The notes beneath the pieces are model-generated. The model searched no databases and had not been told where the DNA came from. It saw nothing but the letters and a program-made list of their open reading frames with translations. From the NCBI GenBank assembly GCA_963779485.1, contig CAVZYJ010000009.1, positions 124,001 through 188,000 on the forward strand: a stretch of DNA of 64,000 bases. The letters are read 5' to 3'. This DNA is from CAVVJA01 sp963779485. GTDB lineage: Bacteria; Actinomycetota; Actinomycetes; Mycobacteriales; Jatrophihabitantaceae. Below, one piece after another: positions 50,634 through 59,269 of this stretch. The position numbers and the translations under genes were made by a program. Positions within the stretch are counted from its first letter, which is position 1. Each line of letters opens with the position of its first letter.

Positions 50634-52004
50634 TCAGGGCTTGATGTTCTGGTTCACATGGAACAGGTTTCCGGGATCGTACTTGCGCTTCACGTCGACG
50701 AGGCGGGCGTAGTTGCCCTTGTAGTTGGCGGCGATTCGGTCCTGGTCGTCGCCGGCCATGAAGTTGATGTAGCCGCCCTCCTCCGAGTGCGGCGCCGTCG
50801 CCGCGTAGTAGTCGCGCACCCATTGGGTGTTGGTTTCGTTCTGCGCCGGGTCTGGCCACATTCCAGCGATGACGGTGGCGAAGTTTGCGTCGCGGTAGGC
50901 GAACGCCGTCGCGTCGGCCGGCACCCGATGGCACGCACCGTTGATCGGGTAGATGTGCACGGTGGAGTTCACCACAGGCACCTTCGGCCCGTGCACCAGG
51001 TGAGCCTCGATGGCGGCGTCCGACAGCTCGACGTTGAAGTTCGCCTTCCAATAGTGCTGCAGGCCCGGTGGGACGAGCGCGTCGAAGGCGGCGTTGAGTG
51101 CGGGGTAGGGCATTGGGCCAACCATCTCGGCCACGATCGGCGCGACGTCGCGAAGCGGCTGGATGGCCTTCGCGCCCTCGTCCAATGGCCCGGCCCAGCA
51201 GGTGACGAACGCGATGAACGGTTCGCCGTGCCGCTCTTCCGGGATGAACGGCAGCGGCGGCGCGATCTGGAAGGCCGGAAACGCGCCGAGCTGCTCAGGG
51301 GCGTCCATGATGAATTCGCGGAAGAAACGCAGCACGTCACCCGCGCGGTCGAGCTCGAAGAAGATTGGGCCGCCGTAAATGTCCTTGACCGGGCTGAGCC
51401 GGAACTCGAACGACGTCACTACGCCGAAGTTGCCGCCGCCGCCACGCAGCGCCCAGAACAGGTCTTCGTTCTGCGTCTGACTCGCGATGACCAGTTGACC
51501 GTCGGCGGTCACCACGTCGGCCGATAGCAGGTTGTCGCAGGACAGGCCCAAGCCGCGATCGAGGTAGCCGATGCCGCCCCCGAGAGTCAGCCCACCGACA
51601 CCGGTCGTGGAGATGATCCCACCGGTTGACGCCAACCCGAACGGATACGTCGCTGCGTTGAAGTCACCCCAGGTGGCGCCGCCTTCGGCTCGGGCGGTCC
51701 GCGCCGCCGGATCCACTCGAACGCCCCGCATCCCGGACAGATCGGCGACCACGCCGTCGTCACAAACACCGAAGCCGGGCACACTGTGCGAGCCACCGCG
51801 CACGGCAAGGTCGAGTCCGTTCTCCCGGGCGAAATCGACGGCGGCCATCACGTCACCCGCGTTGGCGCACCGCACCACGGCCCGCGGCCGACGATCGATC
51901 ATCGCGTTGTAGACCGCACGCGCATCGTCGTAGGCGTCGTCGTCCGCCGTGATCACCGTTCCGCGTACGCGCTCGCGCAGTTGGTCGACCGTCATCGTGC
52001 CCAT
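50634..52004 (-). CDS. FAD-binding oxidoreductase with BBE domain
   Basis: 456 residues. FAD_binding_4 domain with the flavinylated-histidine motif RGGSHSVPGFGV, LSGMRGVRVDPAARTARAEGGATWGDF, and GGLTLGGGIGYLDRGLGLSCDNL. The second covalent site (Cys) reads LGLSCDN with a cysteine, so bicovalent FAD is possible. The C-terminal berberine-bridge tail is KYDPGNLFHVNQNI. Relatives oxidise sugars or natural products (glucooligosaccharide oxidase, hexose oxidase, aclacinomycin oxidase). No signal peptide. Single gene, with GGGGGT upstream of the ATG. Confidence 0.93.
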   Translation of the reverse strand: MGTMTVDQLRERVRGTVITADDDAYDDARAVYNAMIDRRPRAVVRCANAGDVMAAVDFARENGLDLAVRGGSHSVPGFGVCDDGVVADLSGMRGVRVDPAARTARAEGGATWGDFNAATYPFGLASTGGIISTTGVGGLTLGGGIGYLDRGLGLSCDNLLSADVVTADGQLVIASQTQNEDLFWALRGGGGNFGVVTSFEFRLSPVKDIYGGPIFFELDRAGDVLRFFREFIMDAPEQLGAFPAFQIAPPLPFIPEERHGEPFIAFVTCWAGPLDEGAKAIQPLRDVAPIVAEMVGPMPYPALNAAFDALVPPGLQHYWKANFNVELSDAAIEAHLVHGPKVPVVNSTVHIYPINGACHRVPADATAFAYRDANFATVIAGMWPDPAQNETNTQWVRDYYAATAPHSEEGGYINFMAGDDQDRIAANYKGNYARLVDVKRKYDPGNLFHVNQNIKP

Positions 52005-52236
52005 GTGACCCCCAGGGGTTCGCTCGCTGTGTGCGGGGCACTTACCTCGGCTTGCGGTCGCAGACGCGACACCAGCCAGAAGATCCCCCGATTTCGAGAT
52101 TTTAAGGCTACGCCCGATGGGCCATCAGTCAACAGCGTTTGCCTGCCCTATCGTGCATTCATCCGCGCGCGCTGCCGCTCGACAAGGTTCGGCTGCTCGA
52201 GCCATTACCTGGGCGCGGCAGCAATTCAGCGCGGAA

Positions 52237-52887
52237 TCAATCCGTCGCTCTGGCCGCGAGGCAGTGACGCCTTCGATACCGGTGAACCTGGCGCATCAGG
52301 AGGGGGCAAGCGATCCACAAAACCCATGCCCACCGGACCAAAAGGAAGAACGGAATGGACAGCCCGAAACCGAGTAGCACCCCGTAGCTGCGCCAGCTCG
52401 CTTCGCTGAAGAGTGACGATGGAGTGTCCGCAGCCTGCAGATCATGAGACATCATGTGATGCACCATGGCCAGGAACGTCACGCTCGCCAGTATTTGGAG
52501 CAGCGCGTAGAACCCCCATCGCAATGCGTGCGCTCCGACCGTATCCGGCGCTTCCGAAGTGAGCAGCTTGGTAGCGAACGGGTTGAGCACGACCATCAGG
52601 AGCCAGACCATGTCCAACGAGCGCAACCACGCGTCGCTTCGGGCCGCATAGCGGAACACATGATGATGCTCGCTCCACATCGCAGCGATGACCACGAAGC
52701 TGATCACAAACGCCAGATAGCTCTCCTTGTGGTCCTGCACGGACGACCACAACTCATCGACCGTGGTGCCGGTCGGGACTGGAAGGTCCAACGCCAGCAA
52801 CGTGATGGCGATCGCCACCACGGCGTCCGAGAAGAAAATCAAGCGGTCCGCAGCGCCGGATTCGCTGAGGGCTTCGTCCTCGGACAT
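52237..52887 (-). CDS. TMEM175/DUF1211 family potassium-channel-like protein
   Basis: 216 residues with six helices. Helix 1 has the family filter sequence RLIFFSDAVVAIAITLLAL (FSDA ... T..L), then a second helix with FVISFVVIAAMWSEHH. Bacterial TMEM175 proteins form tetrameric potassium channels in the membrane. A basic C-terminal tail (RQVHRYRRRHCLAARA) follows. It is a single-gene unit; the 232 bases between it and the BBE start contain no gene. Confidence 0.92.
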   Translation of the reverse strand: MSEDEALSESGAADRLIFFSDAVVAIAITLLALDLPVPTGTTVDELWSSVQDHKESYLAFVISFVVIAAMWSEHHHVFRYAARSDAWLRSLDMVWLLMVVLNPFATKLLTSEAPDTVGAHALRWGFYALLQILASVTFLAMVHHMMSHDLQAADTPSSLFSEASWRSYGVLLGFGLSIPFFLLVRWAWVLWIACPLLMRQVHRYRRRHCLAARATD

Positions 52888-53035
52888 CGGCCCATCATCG
52901 CGCAGGATGGCGGTGGAGGGCCGCAGCGGCGCGACCGCCGTCCAATGGGCACGATCCTATTGGCAATTGCAGGCAGCGCGCGAAGAATGCACTGTCTGCG
53001 GCCGCGAGCCGGCTGGCGGGCTGCGGCAGCGATGC

Positions 53036-53413
53036 TCACGCCGGTCGGGTGACCTCGGGGTCGTGCGTAAGCTCGTAAATGTTGCCGTCCGGGGCGCGGA
53101 AATGCACCCAAGCGATGCCGCTCTGATCGGTCGTGGGACCGGAGAGGATCTCGACATCGGCCGACCGCAACTCCTCGGTCGCCGTTCGCACATCGTCGAC
53201 CAAGAAGCCTGCGACCGGGCCCGTCGTGAAGTGCCGATTCATGTCACTGTCCGGGCCGAACACCTCCACCTTGCTTCCGTCGGGGAGTTCCATCTTCCAA
53301 AAGCCCGGTTGATCCACTTCGAGTCGCAGGCCCAGTACGTCACGAAAGAACGCCACCGTCGGATATGCGTTTTCCGTACGCGTACCTACCCACGCTAGCT
53401 TGATGACCTCCAC
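53036..53413 (-). CDS. VOC family protein (glyoxalase-like)
   Basis: 125 residues: one VOC domain, IKLAWVGTRTENAYPTVAFFRDVLGLRLE, GFWKMELPDGSKVEVFGP, GPVAGFLVDDVRTATEELRS, WVHFRAPDGNIYELT. The metal-ligand glutamate is present at NIYEL; the first histidine is not obvious. It is the third VOC protein in the window. Enzymatic role unassigned. The gene ends 148 bases before the TMEM175 start. Confidence 0.88.
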   Translation of the reverse strand: MEVIKLAWVGTRTENAYPTVAFFRDVLGLRLEVDQPGFWKMELPDGSKVEVFGPDSDMNRHFTTGPVAGFLVDDVRTATEELRSADVEILSGPTTDQSGIAWVHFRAPDGNIYELTHDPEVTRPA

Positions 53414-53515
53414 GCCGCCTTGCTATACGGGTTGCACCGCCAGGTCAACCGCCGCCTCACGCGCGCGAAACGTCATCGGGCCACGCCATACCTAACGGTG
53501 ATCGGCGCGGGTTCC

Positions 53516-55750
53516 TTACGTCCGGGCTAGCACCTTGTCCAGTTTGGGCGGCGCGGCAGCTTCGATGTCGTCGGGCCGTTCGACTAATACGTGTGGCGTG
53601 ATCCGGTCAAGCCATCTCGGGAGGTACCAGTTGGCATTGCCGAGCAGGTGCATCAGCGCCGGCACGAGAACGGTGCGCAGTAGGAAGGCATCGAGAAAGA
53701 CGGCGCTGGCCAGGCCAATCCCGAACAGTTTGATCGCCCGCAGGTCGCCGAGCATGAACCCGCCGAAGACGGCGATCATGATGAGCGCTGCAGCGGTGAT
53801 GATGCCGCCCGTCTCGGCTTGGCCGACGGTGATCGACCGGGCGTTGTCTTTGCTGTGCAGCCATTCCTCGCTTATTCGACTGACCAGGAACACCTGGTAG
53901 TCCATCGACAAACCGAACAGAATGGCGAAGAACATAACGGGAGCCCACGCGTCGATGGGTCCGCCTTTGCCGATGCCGAGCGTGCCCAAGCCCCATCCCC
54001 ATTGGAAGATCGCAACTACCACTCCGAACGATGCGCCCGCCGCCAGCAGGTTCATCACCGCCGCGGTGAGCGGAATGACGAGGCTGCGGAACGCGATGAT
54101 CAGTAGCGCAAAGGACAGCCCGACAACGGCCGCGATGAACAGCGGCATCTTGGCACCGAGCACGCTCGCGAAGTCAACCTGGATCGCGGTGTCGCCGTAG
54201 ACGTAGACCCGGTTAGCCGTGCCGTCGTAGATGGGCGGCAGGGTGCGAGCCCGCAAGTGCCTGACCAGCGCGTACGTCCTTGCGTCCTGCGGCGCGGTCG
54301 TCGACTTGAACGTCATGAGGGCAACCGACTGGGTCAGCGGAATCGGGTGCACGCTTGTCGGATCCACCTGAGGAGTCGACGTCAGGGCCGACCCAACCCG
54401 CTGGAGGTAGCCGGTCTGCGACGCGCCCGGGCCGTCGATGACGACCTCCAGGGTGGAGTTATAGCCGACGCCGAAGCCCTGTGCTATCAGGTCGTAGCCG
54501 GTGCGGGTGGTGGTCTCGGACGGGTCGTTGCCCTGGTCGCCCTGGCCCAGCCGCATTGACAGGAACGGCACCGCCAACGCCACGATCACCGCCGTGCCGG
54601 CAAGTGCGAAGGCAACCTTGTGCCCAGCGACAAGCTGAGACCAGCGGGCCCAGAATCCGGTCGGCTGCACCTCGATGAACTCGCCCCCGTGCACGGCCCG
54701 CCGCTGCTTGCGGGGCAGTACCTTCAGGCCGAGCAAGGACAGCAACGCCGGCAACAGCGTCAGGGATGCGGCCATCGTCAGGGTGACTGCCACCGCGGCC
54801 CCCAGCGCCATGCCGTTGAAGAAGCTGACCCCCAGCGCAATCAGTCCAAGGATCGCGATGCAAACCGTGGTCCCCGCAAACAGCACGGCTCGGCCGGACG
54901 TGTTGAGCGAGGTGACGATGGATTCCTGGACGCTCATCCCGCGGCGCAAATTGCGCCGATGCCGGGTGACGATAAACAGGGCGTAGTCCACACCGACACC
55001 GAGGACCATCAGCTCCGTCAGCTGCGGGGTAATGTTAGACACGTTCATGACGTGGGTGAGGATGCCGATCAGTCCGAGCCCGCCGCCGAGAGCGGCCACC
55101 GCACTGGCCAGTGGCAAGGCGGTCGCGCCAACCGTGCGGAACACGATCAAGAGAATGATCAACGCGGCAATGAAGCCGAACGCGAATGGGGGCACGCCCT
55201 GCGAGTTCTGGCCCTGATCCTGGAACGCGTTGCCCGTAAACTCGACCTGCAGGCTGTCGGTGCGTAGCTTCTTCAGGTCATTGAAGACGTTCGTGAACAG
55301 CGTCTGGTCGTAGTGGTTCGAGCGCCAAGAGATGTTAACCAACGCTGTGGTGGATCCCTTGTCGACGTTGAGCAGATTCGGGTCGCCGGCGGAGGTGCCG
55401 CCGTTGTTGGTGCAGTCGATCGCCTCCCACGGTGTGCGAATCGCAGCGACCTGACTGCCTGAGGTGCACAGCCTCGACAGGGCGGCCTCGACGCCGATGG
55501 GCTCGGACTGCAGCGTCCCCGTCTTGGCCTTGAGCACCACGGTGCCAGTCGCCCCGTCTTGGCTGTCCAGGCCGGCTTTCTTCAGGACGTTCGCGACCGC
55601 GGCGGTCTCGGTGTGCGGCAGGCTGAAGCTGTCCTTGTAGGACGTCCCGCCGATCGCACTTGAGATGCCTTGGGCCAGCAGGATGAAGCTGACCCAACCA
55701 GCGATGACCCACAAGCGATGTTTGATGGCGAGGGCAGCAAGCGATTTCAC
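53516..55750 (-). CDS. MMPL/RND-type membrane transporter
   Basis: 744 residues from a GTG with AAGGAG 10 bases upstream; its GTGA overlaps the NDH-2 stop. MMPL architecture: helix 1 (RLWVIAGWVSFILLAQ), external domain (to about 180), helices 2-6 with VLGVGVDYALFIVTRHRRNL, a second external domain (about 400-540), then five helices with FGLSMDYQVFLVSRISEEW. The GVDY and SMDY motifs carry the proton-relay Asp-Tyr pairs of MmpL proteins. Members export lipids, siderophores or antibiotics, driven by the proton gradient. It is the last gene of a four-gene operon with a small protein, an MFS pump and NDH-2. Confidence 0.92.
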   Translation of the reverse strand: MKSLAALAIKHRLWVIAGWVSFILLAQGISSAIGGTSYKDSFSLPHTETAAVANVLKKAGLDSQDGATGTVVLKAKTGTLQSEPIGVEAALSRLCTSGSQVAAIRTPWEAIDCTNNGGTSAGDPNLLNVDKGSTTALVNISWRSNHYDQTLFTNVFNDLKKLRTDSLQVEFTGNAFQDQGQNSQGVPPFAFGFIAALIILLIVFRTVGATALPLASAVAALGGGLGLIGILTHVMNVSNITPQLTELMVLGVGVDYALFIVTRHRRNLRRGMSVQESIVTSLNTSGRAVLFAGTTVCIAILGLIALGVSFFNGMALGAAVAVTLTMAASLTLLPALLSLLGLKVLPRKQRRAVHGGEFIEVQPTGFWARWSQLVAGHKVAFALAGTAVIVALAVPFLSMRLGQGDQGNDPSETTTRTGYDLIAQGFGVGYNSTLEVVIDGPGASQTGYLQRVGSALTSTPQVDPTSVHPIPLTQSVALMTFKSTTAPQDARTYALVRHLRARTLPPIYDGTANRVYVYGDTAIQVDFASVLGAKMPLFIAAVVGLSFALLIIAFRSLVIPLTAAVMNLLAAGASFGVVVAIFQWGWGLGTLGIGKGGPIDAWAPVMFFAILFGLSMDYQVFLVSRISEEWLHSKDNARSITVGQAETGGIITAAALIMIAVFGGFMLGDLRAIKLFGIGLASAVFLDAFLLRTVLVPALMHLLGNANWYLPRWLDRITPHVLVERPDDIEAAAPPKLDKVLART

Positions 55751-57108
55751 CGAAGCGTCTCCTTGTCTTGCCGGTTCACGGCTCCGCCCGCGGGGGGGAG
55801 CTCGCTCGTGGCGGTGTCGAGAGCGACAGCACGATCGCGCACGAGTCCGAACTGCACGGTCTCGCGGGGCAGTACCGCGTCCCATAACCAGTCGCTGGCG
55901 ACCCGCACCCGGTTGGACGGGAGGGACAGCAGGTGGTAGCCGCGGGTCACGGCCTTGGCGGCGATGCCGGACAGCGGAACACCGAGCGGGTTGGCTGTGG
56001 CCTTGGCGCCGGCCAGATCGACGACGAAACCGAGGTCGTGGTGCTTATAGGCATGCGGGTGCCCGTGCCCCAGGGACGCGGCGATGTTGTGGGCGGCAAG
56101 ATTCCCTTGCCGTTCGGCGTGCTGGGCCGTCATGCCGGTGATCTCGCCGGGCCGCGTGAGGTCGGGGACCGCCGCGACATCACCGCACGAGAAGACATCA
56201 GGGTGGCCGGGCACCGTCAGGTATTCGTTGACGACGAGCCGGCCGCGCGTGGCCGATAGGCCAAGCTGTTCGACCAGTGGGTCGGGCCGTACTCCAACGC
56301 ACCAGATCAGCGAGCGCGTCAGCACAAACTGGCCGTCCGACAGCCGGACGCCCTCGCTGGTCGCCTCTTCGACGGAGGTACCGGTGCGGATCTCGACGCC
56401 GCGCCGGGTCAGCGTCCGGTGCGCGGCAACCGACAATCGCGGCGACAGCTCAGGCAGCACCCGCGGGGCAAGGTCGAGCAGTAGCCAGCGGATCGGCTGA
56501 TCGCGCAACCCGGTGTGAGCTCGTGCGACGCGGCGGGTGAGGAGCTGGCCCTGGGCGGCCACCTCCGTGCCGGTGTAGCCGGCGCCTACGACCACGAACG
56601 TGCAACGCGCTTCGCGTTCGTCCCGGTCTTTCGTGGCGTCGGCGTGCTCGATCTGCTGGACCAGGTGATCGCGCAGGTACAGCGCCTCGGCGACGCTGCG
56701 GAACCCGTGGGCATGTTGGGCCACTCCGGGGATCGGCAGCAGTTTGTTGACGCTGCCGGCGGCGATGAGAAGCCGGTCGTAACCCAGGGTCCGGCGGTGA
56801 CCTTCCGGTTCGACGAACTCGACGTGGTGAGCGTGCAAGTCCACGCGGTCTACCGTGCCGAGCAGCAGCCGGGCGTCTGGGCAGGCAACGCGCAACGAGA
56901 TAGCGATTCGCCGGGGATCCAAGATCCCTGCGGTGACCTCAGGCAGCAGCGGCAGATACAGGAAGTAGTCGGTCGGATTGATCAAGATCACCTCGACGCC
57001 GTGCTTGGCCAGCCGGGCCAATCGACGCGCCGCGTGTATCCCGGCGAATCCGCCTCCGACGATGACCACACGCTGGCGATGCGGGGTGGCGTTCCTCAGG
57101 TGTGCCAT
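55747..57108 (-). CDS. Type II NADH dehydrogenase-like FAD oxidoreductase
   Basis: 453 residues from the ATG at 57108, which has AAGGA 8 bases upstream. An ATG at 57129, overlapping the MFS stop, is the alternative. Motifs: RVVIVGGGFAGIHAARRLA, INPTDYFLYLPLLPEV, NADH site FVVVGAGYTGTEVAAQ, LIWCVGVRPDP, VFSCGDVAAVPD, then a C-terminal region for membrane association (LSGIAAKAVTRGYHLLSLPSNRVRVASDW). It passes electrons from NADH to quinones without pumping protons. It sits between two efflux genes, tightly linked to both, so a role supporting efflux or handling redox-active drugs is possible. Confidence 0.9.
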   Translation of the reverse strand: MAHLRNATPHRQRVVIVGGGFAGIHAARRLARLAKHGVEVILINPTDYFLYLPLLPEVTAGILDPRRIAISLRVACPDARLLLGTVDRVDLHAHHVEFVEPEGHRRTLGYDRLLIAAGSVNKLLPIPGVAQHAHGFRSVAEALYLRDHLVQQIEHADATKDRDEREARCTFVVVGAGYTGTEVAAQGQLLTRRVARAHTGLRDQPIRWLLLDLAPRVLPELSPRLSVAAHRTLTRRGVEIRTGTSVEEATSEGVRLSDGQFVLTRSLIWCVGVRPDPLVEQLGLSATRGRLVVNEYLTVPGHPDVFSCGDVAAVPDLTRPGEITGMTAQHAERQGNLAAHNIAASLGHGHPHAYKHHDLGFVVDLAGAKATANPLGVPLSGIAAKAVTRGYHLLSLPSNRVRVASDWLWDAVLPRETVQFGLVRDRAVALDTATSELPPAGGAVNRQDKETLR

Positions 57109-57125
57109 GGGTCGGTCCTTCCGGG

Positions 57126-58682
57126 TCATGACTTGGTGGCGTCGGCATGGGCCACGAGATGCTCTGCGGGCGATGGCCGGGCCGGGTCGGTTTCGTCAAC
57201 GAGTGCCTGTCGCCGCAGGAGGTACCCGACGGCCACGGCGGCCGTGGCGACCACGATGGCCGCGCAGACCAAGGCCGTTTGCATGCCGTCGGTGAATGCG
57301 TGTTGTGCCTGCTCGGTGACCGGTGGCCCGAGCCGGGAGGCCAGAGCAAGAGACGAACGTGCGTGTTCGAACATGGGCGACGGCAGCCCGGCGAGATGCA
57401 GATGGCTGCGGTAGATGGACTGCAGGATGCTGCCTAGTACCGCGATTCCGAGTGCGCCGCCGAGTTCTCGGGCCAGGTCGTTCATGGCGGAGCCGACGCC
57501 CTGCTTGGCTACCGGCAACGCGTCAGTGATCGCGGCCGTGGCTGGCGTCATCGCCAGTCCCATGCCCGCACCGAGGAGCACGATTCCAGCGAGAAGCAGC
57601 CAATAGGTGCTCGTCCCGGTCAGCCGGGACAGCACGACGAGTCCGGCGGTGATGAAGGCGAGCCCGAGCACGCACACCCGCCCCGATCCGGCGCGTGCCA
57701 CCAGCGTGGGGGCGACGACCCGCGCCGCCGGCATCATGGTGAGCGCCATCGGGATAAGGCTCAACGCGGCGACCAGCGGGCTGTCATCGCGCACGAGCTG
57801 CAGGTACTGGAGCATCAAGAAGATGAAGCCGAAGAAGGCGAAGAACTGCAGCGTGATCGACAACGTCCCGGCGGTGAAGGCCCGGTGTCGGAACAGCCGC
57901 GGGTCAAATAGCGGGTTCGAACGAGTGCGCTCCCAGTCCAGGAACCCAGCCAGCACGGCCAGGCCAAGGGCAATGCCGATTAGCGTTCGAGGGCTGCCCC
58001 AGCCCTCGGTCGGCGCCTCGATGATCGAATACACCACCACGCCCAGGCCAACGACCGTGAGTCCCGCGCCGGCGAGGTCGAGCCGTGGTGCGCGCGGGTC
58101 GGCCGATTCGGGGACGAAGCGCACCGTGGCAATGATTGCGACAACGGCCAGCGCGATGTTCAGCCCGAACACCGACTGCCACGACCACGCTTCCAGCAGC
58201 AAGCCGGATACCAGCAGGCCGACGATCGCGCTTGCCCCGGCAACCGCCGCCCACGCGCCCACCGCGCGCGCCCGCTGTTCGCGCGGGAATGTGCTGGTGA
58301 TCGTCGACAACGTCGCTGGCATCACCAATGCGGCGCCGAGCCCGAGCACTCCGCGCATTGCGATCAGCCAGGCCGGATCACTGGCAGCCATCGCGGCAAT
58401 GGAACCGGCGCCGAATATCGCCAAACCCGCGACCAGCGCGCGGCGGCGGCCATATCGGTCGCCGATCGCACCGCCGAGCAGCAACAGCGCGGCGAATACC
58501 AGCGCGTAAGCGTCGATGATCCAGGACAGTTGAGTTTGGGTCGCGTGCGTGCTGCGTGCGATGGACGGGATCGCCACGTTCAGCGAGGCCACAGCCGACA
58601 CGACCGTGGCGAGGGCCAGCATGACCACCGGCAACACCGCGCGGTGCACCGCATGACGCTGGGCGGCTATCGCGGTGCTCAT
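57126..58682 (-). CDS. DHA2-family MFS efflux pump
   Basis: 518 residues. The ATG at 58682 overlaps the stop of a 54-aa gene as TGATG; a GTG one codon earlier is also possible. 14 helices. LNVAIPSIARST follows helix 1 motif D; QLSWIIDAYALVFAALLLLGGAIGDRYGRRRAL gives motifs D2 and A; GLLVSGLLLEAWSWQSVF gives motif C. It exports drugs by proton antiport. NDH-2 follows 17 bases downstream. A palindromic element shared with the other efflux operon lies about 270 bases upstream of this start. Confidence 0.92.
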   Translation of the reverse strand: MSTAIAAQRHAVHRAVLPVVMLALATVVSAVASLNVAIPSIARSTHATQTQLSWIIDAYALVFAALLLLGGAIGDRYGRRRALVAGLAIFGAGSIAAMAASDPAWLIAMRGVLGLGAALVMPATLSTITSTFPREQRARAVGAWAAVAGASAIVGLLVSGLLLEAWSWQSVFGLNIALAVVAIIATVRFVPESADPRAPRLDLAGAGLTVVGLGVVVYSIIEAPTEGWGSPRTLIGIALGLAVLAGFLDWERTRSNPLFDPRLFRHRAFTAGTLSITLQFFAFFGFIFLMLQYLQLVRDDSPLVAALSLIPMALTMMPAARVVAPTLVARAGSGRVCVLGLAFITAGLVVLSRLTGTSTYWLLLAGIVLLGAGMGLAMTPATAAITDALPVAKQGVGSAMNDLARELGGALGIAVLGSILQSIYRSHLHLAGLPSPMFEHARSSLALASRLGPPVTEQAQHAFTDGMQTALVCAAIVVATAAVAVGYLLRRQALVDETDPARPSPAEHLVAHADATKS

Positions 58683-58846
58683 CACGCCGACGCCCGGCGT
58701 GAGCTGATGTCCTTACCGCGGATATGACTGGACCTGCGGGCGAGCTGCTTGACCCGAACGATGTCCGGATCGCGAGGGTCCAGCGGCAGCGGCTCCGGCG
58801 ACCGGCTCGCCGGGCGATGTCGTTTGCTGATGCGGGCTTGTCTCAT
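58682..58846 (-). CDS. 54-residue basic protein coupled to the MFS pump
   Basis: Starts at an ATG with GGAG five bases upstream (GGAGTTCCCATG) and ends in TGATG, one base shared with the pump start, so translation is coupled. The product (MRQARISKRHRPASR ... DPRDPDIVRVKQLARRSSH ...) is highly basic with a short acidic/proline stretch DPRDPD in the middle, followed by a likely helix, IVRVKQLARRS. No membrane segment. I recall similar short DPRDP-type proteins in actinomycetes but cannot name a family. It may bind the pump, RNA or the ribosome. Codon usage is G/C-ending like its neighbours. Confidence 0.6.
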   Translation of the reverse strand: MRQARISKRHRPASRSPEPLPLDPRDPDIVRVKQLARRSSHIRGKDISSRRASA

Positions 58847-58952
58847 GGGAACTCCATTTCACAGGCGCCGACCGGATATGCCGGCCTCGTCGCCGGTCGA
58901 ATCGGTGCTTCAGGAAGTGACGGGATCGAGCCTGCGATGTCGCGATCCGGCA

Positions 58953-58976
58953 AACATCGGCCAGCTGGCTGATGTT
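58953..58976. promoter_or_regulatory. 24-bp palindrome, site 1 (efflux operon with NDH-2 and MMPL)
   Basis: AACATCGGCCAG / CTGGCTGATGTT: 12-base arms with a single mismatched pair. Its core is shared with 62772-62795. It is 106 bases upstream of the 54-aa gene on the minus strand and 32 bases upstream of the small plus-strand gene at 59009, so it may control both directions. TTGACT at 58975-58980 overlaps its right edge and could be a plus-strand -35. The rest of 58847-59008 shows nothing recognisable. Confidence 0.7.
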
Positions 58977-59008
58977 GACTGATACGGCATCCAGCAGAGT
59001 GGTTTCGC

Positions 59009-59269
59009 GTGGAGATCTTGATCGGCCTCGAGACGCTGGAGCCGCCGGCCGGCACGGTCCGACTGGTCGATGCCCGCGATCCGGCGTCCGGCGATCAGGA
59101 CAGCGGGATCGCTTTCATCGGTTGGCTTGGTCTGTTGCGCGCCCTCGACGACCTGGTGGGATCGCAGGGCGGCCGGGCTGCCGGACGCCAGGCAGTCACC
59201 CGCGCTAAACCGTCAGGCGAGTCTTCTCGTGGGGGTCATGTCGGGTCGGCTGCTCGGCGGCGGCTGTAG
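59009..59269 (+). CDS. Small hypothetical protein
   Basis: 86 residues from a GTG. The first ~50 residues look like a real protein: EILIGLETLEPPAGTVRLVD, then an acidic loop (DPASGDQDSGIAF) and the helix IGWLGLLRALDDLVGS. I have seen this layout (LxPPAG, GWLGLLRAL) in short actinomycete proteins of unknown function. The tail after residue 55 is Gly/Arg/Ala-rich, overlaps the opposing permease gene by 34 bases, and may not be conserved. Codon bias is acceptable. Divergent from the efflux operon and next to its palindromic site. Confidence 0.5.
   Translation: MEILIGLETLEPPAGTVRLVDARDPASGDQDSGIAFIGWLGLLRALDDLVGSQGGRAAGRQAVTRAKPSGESSRGGHVGSAARRRL

Noticed and set aside
53449..53466. Short match to the 95-nt element
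   Set aside because: About 14 bases of CG-rich sequence match, without the rest of the element.
57108..57129. ATG at 57129 as start of the NDH-2 gene
   Set aside because: It would give an ATGA overlap but has no ribosome site; the ATG at 57108 has AAGGA well placed. Not fully excluded.
57607..58509. 300-codon plus-strand open frame
   Set aside because: Antisense to the MFS pump; Ser/Arg/Pro-rich shadow translation.
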